Source: Paenibacillus marchantiae
GTDB lineage: Bacteria; Bacillota; Bacilli; Paenibacillales; Paenibacillaceae
Assembly (NCBI RefSeq): GCF_028771845.1
Contig: NZ_CP118270.1
Span: forward strand, 4,650,001 to 4,714,000
Direction of reading: 5' to 3'
Length of the DNA stretch: 64,000 nt
The position numbers were made by a program, and so were the translations under genes. How positions within the stretch are numbered: the stretch's first letter is position 1; each line of letters begins with the position of its first letter. Below the pieces are notes generated by a model. It ran no database searches, was not told where the DNA came from, and saw only the letters and a program-made list of their open reading frames with translations. Below are positions 36,127 to 45,133 of this stretch, piece after piece.

Positions 36127-37040
36127 ATCGGGTTACGGATCGGATCGTGAATCTGTATTCATCCAAAAACCGCCGGTGGATTACCCAGTTGCTTCTTCTG
36201 CTACCCGCTCTGATCCTGATGGGCATCGTGTATCTGGGTGGTCTGCTCATCTTTGGCAGGTACAGCTTTGATATCTATGAAAATGGCAAGCTCATCCGGG
36301 GCTGGGAGTGGGATGCTTATCGTGCTTTTCTGTCCGATCCGTACTATTGGAAGCTGATAGGCACCACATTTCGCGTTGCCTTCAAGGTCACGCTATGGAG
36401 CCTGCTGCTTGCATACCCGCTAGCTTATTGTATTGCCGGCCTGAAGAAACCGGGCATGAAGCAATTGTTGCTGCTGCTTACGTTTCTTCCGCTGCTGGTC
36501 AGCGCGGTTGTTCGATCCTATGGCTGGCAGCTGCTGCTATCCAAACAGGGGTTCATGAACTGGCTGTTCATACGGCTTGGAATCACGGATGAAGGCTTCA
36601 GTATGATATATAACGAGACTGGTGTGGTTGTCGCTCTTGTTCATATTTTTCTGCCGTTCATGGTCTTTCCGATCCTGAATGTATTGTCGCAAAGTGACGC
36701 TTCGCTAAAAGCGGCTGCACAGGATCTGGGAGCAGGAAGCTGGCGGACATTCCTCACGATTACCCTGCCTTTATCAGCGAGAGGTATTGCTAGCGGGGTA
36801 CAGATTGTATTCACGCTATGCCTCACGGCCTTTACAACGCCCCAACTGATTGGCGGAGGCAGAGTCATGACACTGCCGGTATTTATTTATCAGCGAACAC
36901 TGGATACCAACTGGCCGATGGCTGCGGTAGCAAGTATATTCTTGCTCGTTTCTTCCATCATCGTTTCACTTTTGGTCAATAAAGGAGCCGAAATGCTGAT
37001 GTTCCGTCGTTCCAGGAAGGGAGAGCAGGCTTATGGTTAA
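36123..37040 (+). CDS. ABC transporter permease, PotB type
   Basis: A 305-residue membrane protein with about six transmembrane helices and the cytoplasmic EAA-like loop AAQDLGAGSWRTFLTITLPLS. QLLLLLPALILMGIVYLGGL is the first helix. It pairs with the next permease to form the channel of the polyamine-type importer. Coupled to the ATPase by an ATGA overlap and to the next gene by 8 bases. Confidence 0.88.
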   Translation: MNRVTDRIVNLYSSKNRRWITQLLLLLPALILMGIVYLGGLLIFGRYSFDIYENGKLIRGWEWDAYRAFLSDPYYWKLIGTTFRVAFKVTLWSLLLAYPLAYCIAGLKKPGMKQLLLLLTFLPLLVSAVVRSYGWQLLLSKQGFMNWLFIRLGITDEGFSMIYNETGVVVALVHIFLPFMVFPILNVLSQSDASLKAAAQDLGAGSWRTFLTITLPLSARGIASGVQIVFTLCLTAFTTPQLIGGGRVMTLPVFIYQRTLDTNWPMAAVASIFLLVSSIIVSLLVNKGAEMLMFRRSRKGEQAYG

Positions 37041-37872
37041 GTCGAAAAGGTTCACTAAATTGCTGCTCTATATATTTGCAGGGGCTGTAGCAGTTTATCT
37101 GCTGTTGCCACTGCTTATGATCCTATTGACATCAGTAGGTTCCGGATCGGCCAGTAAATTCCCGCCGGAAGGTCTTACCCTGAAGTGGTATGCGAATCTG
37201 GGAGAGCAGACTCAATTTCTCGTTGCATTCAAGAACAGTCTGATTGCCTCCACTGGAGCGGTATTGCTGGCGCTGATTACCGGAACACTTGCGGCGCTGG
37301 CTATCGTACATTACCCTTTCCCGGGTGCTGGCATCATGAGAGCATTTTTTGTATCCCCAATGGTTATGCCGAAAATAACGCTTGGTATTGCATATCTAAT
37401 TTTGTTCTCCAAAATGCATATTGCAGGCGGATTGTTCGCTCTTATTTTGGGTGAAGCGGTCATCGTGCTTCCATTCGTGCTAACGCTTGTAGGCAGTGCA
37501 TTGGCCAACCTGCAGTCCGCACACCGAGAGGCGGCAGCAGACCTTGGAGCAGGGCCACTGCGTATCTTTTTTACAATCACATTGCCACAGCTTAGACTAT
37601 CTCTGCTCCTTTCAGGGTCAATCGCATTTGTCTTCACTTTTGACCAGGTAGAGGCTGCACTACTGCTGCTTCGTCAGGACAGCTACACTCTGCCGATACA
37701 ACTGTTTCTTTATATGGAAAAGTGGCAGGACCCGACGATCGCTGTTGTATCTGTCGTACTTATCGCTTTTGCACTGGCCTTGTTCATGATCATCAAGCTG
37801 GTATTGCGCTCAGTACCTGGACTTGAGAGTTTGTTTGGGGGCAGGAAAAACAAAAGGAGGTCTGAATCATGA
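37033..37872 (+). CDS. ABC transporter permease, PotC type
   Basis: A 279-residue second permease with about six helices and the EAA loop AAADLGAGPLRIFFTITLPQL. LLYIFAGAVAVYLLLPLLMI is the N-terminal helix. The start overlaps the previous gene by 8 bases. The end overlaps the M24 peptidase gene by 4 bases, so uptake and hydrolysis are made from one message. Confidence 0.88.
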   Translation: MVKSKRFTKLLLYIFAGAVAVYLLLPLLMILLTSVGSGSASKFPPEGLTLKWYANLGEQTQFLVAFKNSLIASTGAVLLALITGTLAALAIVHYPFPGAGIMRAFFVSPMVMPKITLGIAYLILFSKMHIAGGLFALILGEAVIVLPFVLTLVGSALANLQSAHREAAADLGAGPLRIFFTITLPQLRLSLLLSGSIAFVFTFDQVEAALLLLRQDSYTLPIQLFLYMEKWQDPTIAVVSVVLIAFALALFMIIKLVLRSVPGLESLFGGRKNKRRSES

Positions 37873-39086
37873 ACAATTCACATCATATATCCCACAGCTC
37901 GGGTCTCAACCGGGACCGGGCGGAAGACGTAATGAAAACTCAGGGACTTCGTGCCCTGATCGCAACAACTCCGGAAAATATTCACTATGTCATCGGCTCC
38001 CAGCTACGCGCAAGCAACTGGACCATGCAGATTTACGCCATTCTACCTGCCGACCGATCCGCTCGACCATGTATCGTCATTCCGACGAATCGTTTGGGCG
38101 TTGTGGCCCAATTCGGTATCACTGGAGTAGATATATTTGCCTACAGTGACTTCTTCGTGGAAGGTTCGATCGAAGGCAAACCTTCTACGGATGACATTGA
38201 TCTGTTCTACTCTCTGCTACAAACGACAGTCATTCATCCAGGACCGATAGAAGCGCTTAAAGCTGCACTGAAACAACTCGACATCGAGAATCAACCGATT
38301 GGAATCGATGAGATGCGAATCGCTCCTGAACTTTTGGCACGGATCACGGAGGATGCGCCTCAAGGAGCAGTTGTTCACGCGTACAAGCTATTTCGCCAAA
38401 TCCGCTTGGTTAAGACGCCTTTCGAAATCGAGCAGCTCCGACAGGCTGCCCAAGTCAATGAACGGATTGAGCAAGAGCTGATTGATCTGATCGCAGCCGG
38501 TGTTCATGAGAAGCAGCTTGCTGACCATTATCGGCTATCTGTGATGAAAGCAGGTGGGACTCCTGCAATGACTGCGGTAGGAGCGGGTCCGCGCAGTGCG
38601 CTGCCGCTCATCGAAAATTATTTTCATATCATCGAGCCAGGTGATCAGATCCGCTTTGATCTGTGCTTGCAACTGGAAGGATACTGGGGAGATACAGGGC
38701 GTACCGTTGTGGCAGGAGAGCCAACTCCCTGGATGAAAAAACATTTTAATGCAGTAAAAAGTGGATGGGAGACGGCACTTGAAACCGTACGCCCTGGCGT
38801 CAAGGCTTCCGACGTCTTTCATGCGGCTGTGTCTCGCGTGCAACGTGAGGGAATTCCGCATTACCGACGTCAGCATGTTGGTCATGCCATTGGCTTGGAA
38901 CTGTATGACGACATGACTCTTTCTCCTGGTGACCAGCGCATACTGGAGCCTGGCATGGTGCTGTGTGTGGAGGTACCATATTATGAGCTCGGCGCTGGTG
39001 GCTTCCAAATCGAGGACACGGTTGTTGTAACTCCAGATGGATATGAGTTTTTGACTCATATGGAGCGTAAACTGTTCATCAAATAA
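37869..39086 (+). CDS. M24-family metallopeptidase (Xaa-Pro dipeptidase type)
   Basis: A 405-residue pita-bread enzyme. The five expected metal ligands appear present: the two Asp in DLCLQLEGYWGD (11 apart), the His of HVGHAIGL, the Glu of VEVPYYELG and the Glu of QIEDT. TGRT replaces the usual ITRT. These ligands argue for a true metallopeptidase or amidase and against creatinase, which lacks them. The gene is in one operon with hyuAB and the importer, so it may cleave the opened ring product or an imported dipeptide. AAAGGAGG precedes the ATG. Confidence 0.87.
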   Translation: MNNSHHISHSSGLNRDRAEDVMKTQGLRALIATTPENIHYVIGSQLRASNWTMQIYAILPADRSARPCIVIPTNRLGVVAQFGITGVDIFAYSDFFVEGSIEGKPSTDDIDLFYSLLQTTVIHPGPIEALKAALKQLDIENQPIGIDEMRIAPELLARITEDAPQGAVVHAYKLFRQIRLVKTPFEIEQLRQAAQVNERIEQELIDLIAAGVHEKQLADHYRLSVMKAGGTPAMTAVGAGPRSALPLIENYFHIIEPGDQIRFDLCLQLEGYWGDTGRTVVAGEPTPWMKKHFNAVKSGWETALETVRPGVKASDVFHAAVSRVQREGIPHYRRQHVGHAIGLELYDDMTLSPGDQRILEPGMVLCVEVPYYELGAGGFQIEDTVVVTPDGYEFLTHMERKLFIK

Positions 39087-39092
39087 CGATTA

Positions 39093-40358
39093 ATGGAAGG
39101 CTTCAGCCAAGCGATCAGTCAGCAGCCGATCATGGAGCTTTCCTACCGAGAAAGTTGGAATATCATGATTCAGCAGGGAACTAAGACGTTTCGTAACATT
39201 AGCCTTGCGCTGTTTGCCGGAGGTTTTGTAACTTTTGCGTTACTTTACAGCCTCCAGCCCCTGATGCCCGAGATTAGCGAGGCATTTGCGATCTCGCCTG
39301 CACATTCCAGTCTTACCCTCTCAGTTACGACGATTGCCATGGCACTGACCATGTTGTTCATCGGTTCCTTATCTGATTCATTGGGAAGACGATTTATTAT
39401 GACAGCAGCTTTAGTTGTTTCATCTATTATTGCTATGATTAGCGCGTTTAGCCCTGGATTTACCGAGTTGCTTCTACTTCGAATTCTCCAGGGAGTTGCA
39501 CTTGCCGGGCTGCCCGCGACAGCCATGACATATCTGTCTGAAGAGATTGAGCCTGCCAGTCTAGGGTATGCCATGGGCCTCTATATCAGCGGAAATTCGA
39601 TCGGGGGTATGGCTGGTCGTTTTATCAGCGGCGTGATCACAGACTGGTTCAGTTGGCGTGCTGCAATTGGTTTTATCGGTATTCTTGGCCTATGTGCGGC
39701 TGTTATTTTCTGGCTTGTCATCCCGCCATCCCGCCATTTTGTCAAAGCGACTCCTGGATTCAAAAAGATCATTCCGCTTTTGTGGTCACAGTGTCGGAAT
39801 CCACGTCTACTTTGCCTATACGGATTGGGATTTCTTCTGATGGGGGGCTTCGTGACGTTATTCAACTACATTGGATTTGAATTGACAGGAGAACCTTATC
39901 ATCTTAGCCAGTCCATCGTCGGTAGCCTTTTTGTTGTGTACCTTATGGGTACGTTGAGCAGCACCTGGATGGGCAGGCTTGCAGATCGGTATGGAAGATC
40001 GAATGTCCTTGGAATCGCGCTAGGTATTATACTGGCCGGTGCAGTCTGTACCATTCACCCCGAACTTTGGGTCAAAATAATTGGACTTGCCCTGTTTGCC
40101 TTTGGTTTCTTTGGCGGACATTCCATCGCCAGCAGCTGGGTTGGACTCGTGGCGGATCAGCATAAATCCCAGGCCAATGCCTTGTATTTGTTTTTCTACT
40201 ACGTGGGATCAAGTGTCAGCGGAACTGGAGGGGGACTACTTTACAGCCATCTGGGTTGGATTGGCATTGTGGGCATGATTGGTCTGTATGTGGTAATCGG
40301 CTTTATATTGTGTCGGTTGCTTATAGAAAGGGTACAAGAACATAAGCTTACTTTTTAG
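39093..40358 (+). CDS. MFS transporter
   Basis: A 421-residue major facilitator with about twelve helices. GSLSDSLGRRFIMTAA is the loop 2-3 motif and GRLADRYGRSNVLGIALG the matching loop in the second half. It resembles the YnfM-like group. The start is unclear, as no good ribosome binding site precedes the ATG at 39093, and ATGs at 39132 or 39165 are possible; the first helix begins at SLALFAGGFVTFALL. It follows the M24 gene by 6 bases and is likely co-transcribed, perhaps as an exporter or a second uptake route. Confidence 0.85.
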   Translation: MEGFSQAISQQPIMELSYRESWNIMIQQGTKTFRNISLALFAGGFVTFALLYSLQPLMPEISEAFAISPAHSSLTLSVTTIAMALTMLFIGSLSDSLGRRFIMTAALVVSSIIAMISAFSPGFTELLLLRILQGVALAGLPATAMTYLSEEIEPASLGYAMGLYISGNSIGGMAGRFISGVITDWFSWRAAIGFIGILGLCAAVIFWLVIPPSRHFVKATPGFKKIIPLLWSQCRNPRLLCLYGLGFLLMGGFVTLFNYIGFELTGEPYHLSQSIVGSLFVVYLMGTLSSTWMGRLADRYGRSNVLGIALGIILAGAVCTIHPELWVKIIGLALFAFGFFGGHSIASSWVGLVADQHKSQANALYLFFYYVGSSVSGTGGGLLYSHLGWIGIVGMIGLYVVIGFILCRLLIERVQEHKLTF

Positions 40359-40456
40359 CTAAACATAGATCGAAAGTTCGGTAATAAAAAGCACTCATTT
40401 TGACCCATAATCACCCAATAGTCCCTAATACAATAACTAACTTTTTTCGACAAGTA

Positions 40457-40484
40457 TTGCATATCCCGAAATACCGAGTATAAT
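40457..40484 (+). promoter_or_regulatory. sigma-A promoter of the small gene at 40521
   Basis: TTGCAT (40457-40462), a 16-base spacer and a perfect TATAAT (40479-40484). Confidence 0.75.
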
Positions 40485-40520
40485 ACTGGGTAAATAGATG
40501 CAAAGGGGATGCAATAAACG

Positions 40521-40871
40521 ATGAAAACACATGCTGAACTGAACTCACTTCTTGTTGACGATTATCTGGATCTCCTGAACATAGCGAAACAGCTAGGTGA
40601 TGAGGAGTGGAAAGAGGCCATTCTGCAAGCATTGAAAGAAGAAGTGGATGCTAATCATCATCTGGATTCAACCGAGGTTAGACAGGATCTTTGGAGTCAA
40701 TTTGAAGGTATTAACGAACAGATGCATGATCTGTTAATGCAACTGAAAAATGCCGAGGGTCCCGAAGAGAAAGAACAGATTATTGAAGCCATTTGGGGAC
40801 TGAAAGTGGACCGCCATGCCATTACTCGCAAACTTGAAACCATGAGCCGTGCCAGCGCTGGACATCAATAA
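40521..40871 (+). CDS. small acidic helical protein, function unknown
   Basis: A 116-residue protein that is mostly charged helix (LLNIAKQLGDEEWKEAILQA, LWSQFEGINEQMHDLLMQLK, EEKEQIIEAIWGLKVDRHAI). It has no signal peptide, no membrane segment and no Cys. It is not recognised. AAAGGGG lies before the ATG and its own promoter and terminator frame it, so it is a free-standing gene. Confidence 0.8.
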   Translation: MKTHAELNSLLVDDYLDLLNIAKQLGDEEWKEAILQALKEEVDANHHLDSTEVRQDLWSQFEGINEQMHDLLMQLKNAEGPEEKEQIIEAIWGLKVDRHAITRKLETMSRASAGHQ

Positions 40872-40897
40872 AGCTCTAACGTTTATTATAAAAAAAT

Positions 40898-40957
40898 AAA
40901 AACCCGCATGCCGCCCTATGGAATTAATAATTCATGGGTTGGCATGCGGGTTTTGTG
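40898..40957 (+). terminator. bidirectional terminator
   Basis: AAAACCCGCATGCC / GGCATGCGGGTTTT stem of 14 bp with a 28-base loop; it faces both the small gene and azoR. Confidence 0.9.
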
Positions 40958-40984
40958 TTTGTTGCTGTATTTGTTTAGTAAGGG

Positions 40985-41611
40985 TTAAAACTGTTTAGCG
41001 AGTGTACGTGCCTCTTCAATGGCTTGCTGTTTGATCTCATCTGCCCGTTCCTTATATTGGTTATGTCCTTCCACAAAAATGCCTTCAAGCTTCGGAACAC
41101 CCAGGAAAGACATGATAATGCTCAGGTAACGATGACCAGATTCCATCTGAGCCGCAGGCCCTTCGGAATAAATGCCGCCACGAGCCTGAATATGCAGTGC
41201 CTTTTTGTTGGAAAGCAATCCAACCGGGCCTTGTTCCGTATAACGGAACGTTTTACCAGCCACGCAGATGGAGTCGATATAAGCCTTCATAATTGGAGGA
41301 AAAGAGAAGTTCCACATCGGTGTCACAAAAACATATTTGTCAGCAGAGGCGAATTGATCCGATAATTCATTCAAACGTTGAACCTTAGCCTTTTCTTCAG
41401 AAGTCAATTCGCTGCCGGATTGAAGTTTCCCCCAACCACTGAATACATCTGCATCAATATGAGGAATATCCGAGCGATACAAATCCAGATGAATAACCTC
41501 ATCCGAGGAATGGCTTTCACGATATGCATCCACAAACGCTTTACCTGCAGCCATGCTGAAGGAAGTTTCATGATCATGAGGATGGGCAGTAATATACAAT
41601 AATGTAGACAT
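40985..41611 (-). CDS. azoR: FMN-dependent NADH-azoreductase
   Basis: A 208-residue flavodoxin-like AzoR. LLYITAHPHDHETSFSMAAG is the FMN phosphate region, and VFVTPMWNFSFPPIMKAYID and HIQARGGIYSEG are the conserved substrate and flavin stretches. It reduces quinones and azo compounds with NADH. The ATG at 41611 has AGAGGAAG in front; a frame open to 41644 lacks it. It is divergent from deoR by about 180 bases and probably unrelated to it in control. Confidence 0.9.
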   Translation of the reverse strand: MSTLLYITAHPHDHETSFSMAAGKAFVDAYRESHSSDEVIHLDLYRSDIPHIDADVFSGWGKLQSGSELTSEEKAKVQRLNELSDQFASADKYVFVTPMWNFSFPPIMKAYIDSICVAGKTFRYTEQGPVGLLSNKKALHIQARGGIYSEGPAAQMESGHRYLSIIMSFLGVPKLEGIFVEGHNQYKERADEIKQQAIEEARTLAKQF

Positions 41612-41789
41612 ACGGTTCTTCCTCTCTATGATGTTTTTTGCCAAAAAGGGCCCACATTAATAAGCGACCGATGTAGTATGCATCGTTTATAACGTTTTAT
41701 ACCTGGATAGTGACCTGGTACTCAATCATGTATAATACAATGGTGTAAAGTGAATCGAACGATAATAGGAATGAGTGAGATGAGCGCAT

Positions 41790-42734
41790 ATGGGAATGGA
41801 TCTGGAGAAGCAACGATTAAGCATTGAAGCAGCGAAATTGTATTATCAGTCGGATTACAGCCAGCAGGATATTGCGGTCAGGCTGGGCGTGTCACGTCCA
41901 ACGGTATCTCGGTTACTTCAGTATGCGAAAGATCGCGGTTACGTTCGCATTGAAATTATGGACCCGCTGGAGGATATCGACATTATCGCCGGGGAACTCA
42001 AGGCCAAGTATAATCTGGATACTGCGCTTGTATGTTTTGCCCCGTTGAAGAGTGATGAAGAAATTTTGAAACATATTAGCAAAAGAGCAGCAGATTACTT
42101 ACAAGATACGGTGCAAGATGCGGACATTATTGGGGTAACCTGGGGGACAACCATGAACGCCGTAGCCCGTCAGCTTCGTCCCAAGCAAGTCAAAGGCGTG
42201 GAAGTGGTTCAACTTAAGGGAGGCGTAAGTCATTCCCACGTGAATACGTATGCGGCAGAAATTGTTCATTTATTTGCGGAAGCTTTCCATACGGTTCCCC
42301 GATATTTGCCTTTGCCCGTGATCTTCGACAACATTGAAGTCAAAAAAATGGTAGAAGCAGACCGACATATTGGCAGGATCGTGGAACTTGGCCGACAGGC
42401 GAATATTGCCATGTTTACCGTAGGTACAGTGAAGGAAGATGCACTTTTGTTCAGACTGGGGTACTTTAATGATGAAGAACAGCAATTGCTGATGCATTCA
42501 GGTGCAGGTGACATTTGTTCACGTTTTTTTGACGCCGAGGGCCGCTTGATCAGTGATGAGATTAACAACAGAACCGTCGGAATTGACCTGGCCGAGCTGC
42601 GAAATAAGGAAAAATCGATTCTCGTGGCCGGGGGAAAACGTAAAATAGAAGCCATTCATGCTGCGCTCAAAGGTCATTACGCCAACATTTTGGTAACAGA
42701 TCAATACACAGCTCAGGCTTTGCTCCGATTATAA
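41790..42734 (+). CDS. deoR: deoxyribonucleoside regulator, SorC/DeoR type
   Basis: A 314-residue regulator. The helix-turn-helix is in DYSQQDIAVRLGVSRPTVSR (about 22-41), and the sugar-binding domain follows with DIIGVTWGTTMNAVARQL and VEVVQLKGGVSHSHVNTY. The B. subtilis relative represses the deo operon until deoxyribose 5-phosphate binds. It lies just before deoC-nupC-deoB-deoD-pdp, with an operator-like palindrome between. The TATAAT at 41731-41736 is a likely -10; the -35 is poor. The start at 41790 is favoured, 41796 also possible. Confidence 0.88.
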   Translation: MGMDLEKQRLSIEAAKLYYQSDYSQQDIAVRLGVSRPTVSRLLQYAKDRGYVRIEIMDPLEDIDIIAGELKAKYNLDTALVCFAPLKSDEEILKHISKRAADYLQDTVQDADIIGVTWGTTMNAVARQLRPKQVKGVEVVQLKGGVSHSHVNTYAAEIVHLFAEAFHTVPRYLPLPVIFDNIEVKKMVEADRHIGRIVELGRQANIAMFTVGTVKEDALLFRLGYFNDEEQQLLMHSGAGDICSRFFDAEGRLISDEINNRTVGIDLAELRNKEKSILVAGGKRKIEAIHAALKGHYANILVTDQYTAQALLRL

Positions 42735-42747
42735 TTCAATGGATGAC

Positions 42748-42783
42748 AACATCTGCCACGCGACATGGGCGGATGTTTTGCTT
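42748..42783 (+). terminator. terminator of deoR
   Basis: AACATCTGCC / GGCGGATGTT stem (10 bp, one T-G) around ACGCGACATG, then TTTGCTTTCTT. Confidence 0.75.
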
Positions 42784-42875
42784 TCTTAGACAGAAGCTAT
42801 ACTGTACGATTTCATCTTGGTGAGGGAAGCCTTTTGTTTAATGAAGTTTCCATGGAATGTGTTAAGATTTCAATG

Positions 42876-42891
42876 ATGAACAAAAGTTCAT
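42876..42891. promoter_or_regulatory. DeoR operator-like palindrome
   Basis: ATGAAC-AAAA-GTTCAT, with outer CAAT / ATTG arms one base out of step. It resembles the known B. subtilis DeoR site in its GAAC-AAAA-TTC core and lies about 75 bases before deoC. Confidence 0.7.
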
Positions 42892-42963
42892 ATTGATTTT
42901 TACATATGTTCATGTTAGGGTAGGGATATAGAAAATAACTAGTTCAGATAAGGGGAGATTGAA

Positions 42964-43638
42964 TTGACTACACCACAATTAGCCAAAATGATAGATCATA
43001 CCTTGCTTCGTGCAGATGCAACACAAAGTGAAATGGCCAAATTGACCGAAGAAGCGAAACAATATCAATTTGCTTCTGTATGTGTTAACCCAGGATGGGT
43101 TGCTTATGCTGCTGAACAGCTTCAAGGTACTGGCGTAGATATTTGTACCGTTATTGGTTTCCCTCTGGGAGCTTCCACTTCCGAGACCAAAGCATTCGAA
43201 ACTAAAGACGCGATCGCTAAAGGTGCTACTGAGGTGGACATGGTCATCAACATTAGTGCTTTGAAAGACGGCAAAGATGAGTTTGTGGAACAGGATATTC
43301 GTGCAGTTGTTGAAGCAGCAGCGGGTAAAGCTTTGGTGAAAGTCATTATCGAAACTTGTCTGTTGACGGATGAAGAGAAAGTACGTGCATGTCAGGCAGC
43401 AGTAAAAGCTGGAGCTGATTTTGTCAAAACATCCACAGGTTTCTCTACGGGTGGAGCAACACCAGAAGACATCGCTTTGATGCGTCGTACCGTAGGTCCA
43501 GATGTAGGCGTTAAAGCTTCCGGCGGCGTGCGTAGTCTGGAAGACATGCAAAAAATGATCGATGCAGGAGCAACTCGGATTGGCGCAAGTTCCGGTGTGA
43601 AAATCATGCAAGGCGAACAATCTACATCTAATTATTAA
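42964..43638 (+). CDS. deoC: deoxyribose-phosphate aldolase
   Basis: A 224-residue class I aldolase that splits deoxyribose 5-phosphate into acetaldehyde and glyceraldehyde 3-phosphate. The Schiff-base lysine is K155 in FVKTSTGF, with K184 in GVKASGGVR and D93 in EVDMVINI as the proton relay. Length is normal. It starts at a TTG that follows AAGGGGAG by 7 bases. First gene of the deo operon after the DeoR operator. Confidence 0.94.
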   Translation: MTTPQLAKMIDHTLLRADATQSEMAKLTEEAKQYQFASVCVNPGWVAYAAEQLQGTGVDICTVIGFPLGASTSETKAFETKDAIAKGATEVDMVINISALKDGKDEFVEQDIRAVVEAAAGKALVKVIIETCLLTDEEKVRACQAAVKAGADFVKTSTGFSTGGATPEDIALMRRTVGPDVGVKASGGVRSLEDMQKMIDAGATRIGASSGVKIMQGEQSTSNY

Positions 43639-43702
43639 ATCGTGAGTAATTTAGCTCGATAAATTCCACTAGATGGAATGCTTGGATGCTTTAAAAGGGT
43701 TT

Positions 43703-43746
43703 AACTTGTTCTTCATATCTATAAATGGATGTGGAGAACAAGTTTT
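43703..43746 (+). terminator. hairpin between deoC and nupC
   Basis: AACTTGTTCT / AGAACAAGTT, a perfect 10-bp stem followed by only TTAAAG. It may reduce read-through from deoC to the later genes. Confidence 0.5.
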
Positions 43747-43806
43747 AAAGCTGATCCAAATTTTCTATATTTTTAATTAAAACAGAATCATAAAAAACCG
43801 AATTTA

Positions 43807-43821
43807 TTGTAAGCGCTTCAA
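43807..43821 (+). promoter_or_regulatory. cre-like site before nupC
   Basis: TTGTAAGCGCTTCAA has the TGTAAGCGCTT core of CcpA sites (12 of 14 consensus positions). It suggests catabolite control of the nucleoside genes. Confidence 0.55.
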
Positions 43822-43911
43822 CCGTTTTCTGAAAGGTTAATTCATCACATATATGGGAAACCTTTGAGCTGAATGATCATCCGGCTTAACTACCTTCAAA
43901 GGAGAGATAGA

Positions 43912-45102
43912 ATGAAATTCCTAATTGCCCTTCTTGGTATACTTGTTGTCTTTGGACTAGCTTATCTGGTCAGCAACGGTAAGAAGAAGATCCGATATCG
44001 TCCACTAATTATCATGATTGTTTTGCAAGTTATATTGGGATACGCATTGTTGAACACAGAAATCGGTACGTTTTTGATTGGCGGTTTCGCGACTGTATTT
44101 GAAAGTTTGCTTGGCTATGCAAATGACGGTATCTCATTTGTATTCGGTGGCTTGACTACCGTTGGTGCAGACAGTGGGGGCGCGCCGTTTTTCCTCAGTG
44201 TATTGATGCCGATCGTCGTCATCTCAGCGCTCATTGGGATATTGCAGTATATCCGAATCTTACCTTTTGTTATAAAATATATTGGTCTGGTATTAAGCAA
44301 AGTCAACGGAATGGGCAAACTGGAATCATATAACGCGGTTGCTTCGGCTGTATTGGGGCAATCTGAAGTGTTCATTTCTGTGAAAAAACAAATTGGGTTG
44401 CTGCCGAAACATCGGCTGTACACCTTGTGTGCCTCGGCGATGTCCACGGTATCGATGTCGATTGTCGGTGCCTATATGTCCATGATTGATCCGAAATATG
44501 TGGTTACGGCACTTGTGCTGAATCTGTTTGGCGGTTTTATCATTGCTTCCATCGTGAATCCTTATGAGGTTTCCGAGGAAGAAGATATATTGGAAGTACA
44601 GGAAGAAGAAAAACAATCCTTCTTCGAAATGTTGGGCGAGTACATTTTGGATGGTTTCAAAGTTGCCATCGTCGTAGCAGCAATGTTAATCGGTTTTGTT
44701 GCTTTGATCGCACTGGTTAACGGGATCTTCAGTGCAGTGCTCGGCATTTCGTTCCAGGAACTGCTTGGTTATGTGTTTGCACCATTTGCCTTCATTATGG
44801 GTGTTCCGTGGAAAGAAGCGATTCAAGCGGGAAGTATTATGGCTACCAAAATGGTATCCAACGAATTCGTTGCCATGCTTGATCTGACCAAACAGACTAC
44901 ATTGTCTGCCAGAACAACAGGTATCGTATCCGTCTTCCTCGTATCGTTCGCCAACTTCTCCTCTATCGGTATTATTGCCGGTGCGGTGAAGGGACTTCAT
45001 GAGAAACAAGGTAATGTGGTGGCCCGCTTCGGTCTGAAACTGCTTTACGGTGCATCGCTTGTCAGCGTGCTGTCTGCGATCATCGCCGGACTGTTCTTGT
45101 AA
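43912..45102 (+). CDS. nupC: concentrative nucleoside transporter NupC
   Basis: A 396-residue CNT-family proton or sodium symporter for nucleosides, with about ten membrane segments. YRPLIIMIVLQVILGYALLN, GQSEVFISVKKQIG, LCASAMSTVSMSIVGAYMSM and FANFSSIGIIAGAVKGLHE are family stretches. The ATG at 43912 has AAAGGAGAG in front. It sits in the deo operon between deoC and deoB. Confidence 0.93.
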   Translation: MKFLIALLGILVVFGLAYLVSNGKKKIRYRPLIIMIVLQVILGYALLNTEIGTFLIGGFATVFESLLGYANDGISFVFGGLTTVGADSGGAPFFLSVLMPIVVISALIGILQYIRILPFVIKYIGLVLSKVNGMGKLESYNAVASAVLGQSEVFISVKKQIGLLPKHRLYTLCASAMSTVSMSIVGAYMSMIDPKYVVTALVLNLFGGFIIASIVNPYEVSEEEDILEVQEEEKQSFFEMLGEYILDGFKVAIVVAAMLIGFVALIALVNGIFSAVLGISFQELLGYVFAPFAFIMGVPWKEAIQAGSIMATKMVSNEFVAMLDLTKQTTLSARTTGIVSVFLVSFANFSSIGIIAGAVKGLHEKQGNVVARFGLKLLYGASLVSVLSAIIAGLFL

Positions 45103-45133
45103 AAGCCGGATTATTGGAAGGAGTGCTTAAGTT

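Noticed and set aside
37869..39086. Creatinase instead of M24 peptidase
   Set aside because: Creatinase lacks the metal ligands, whereas all five appear present here.
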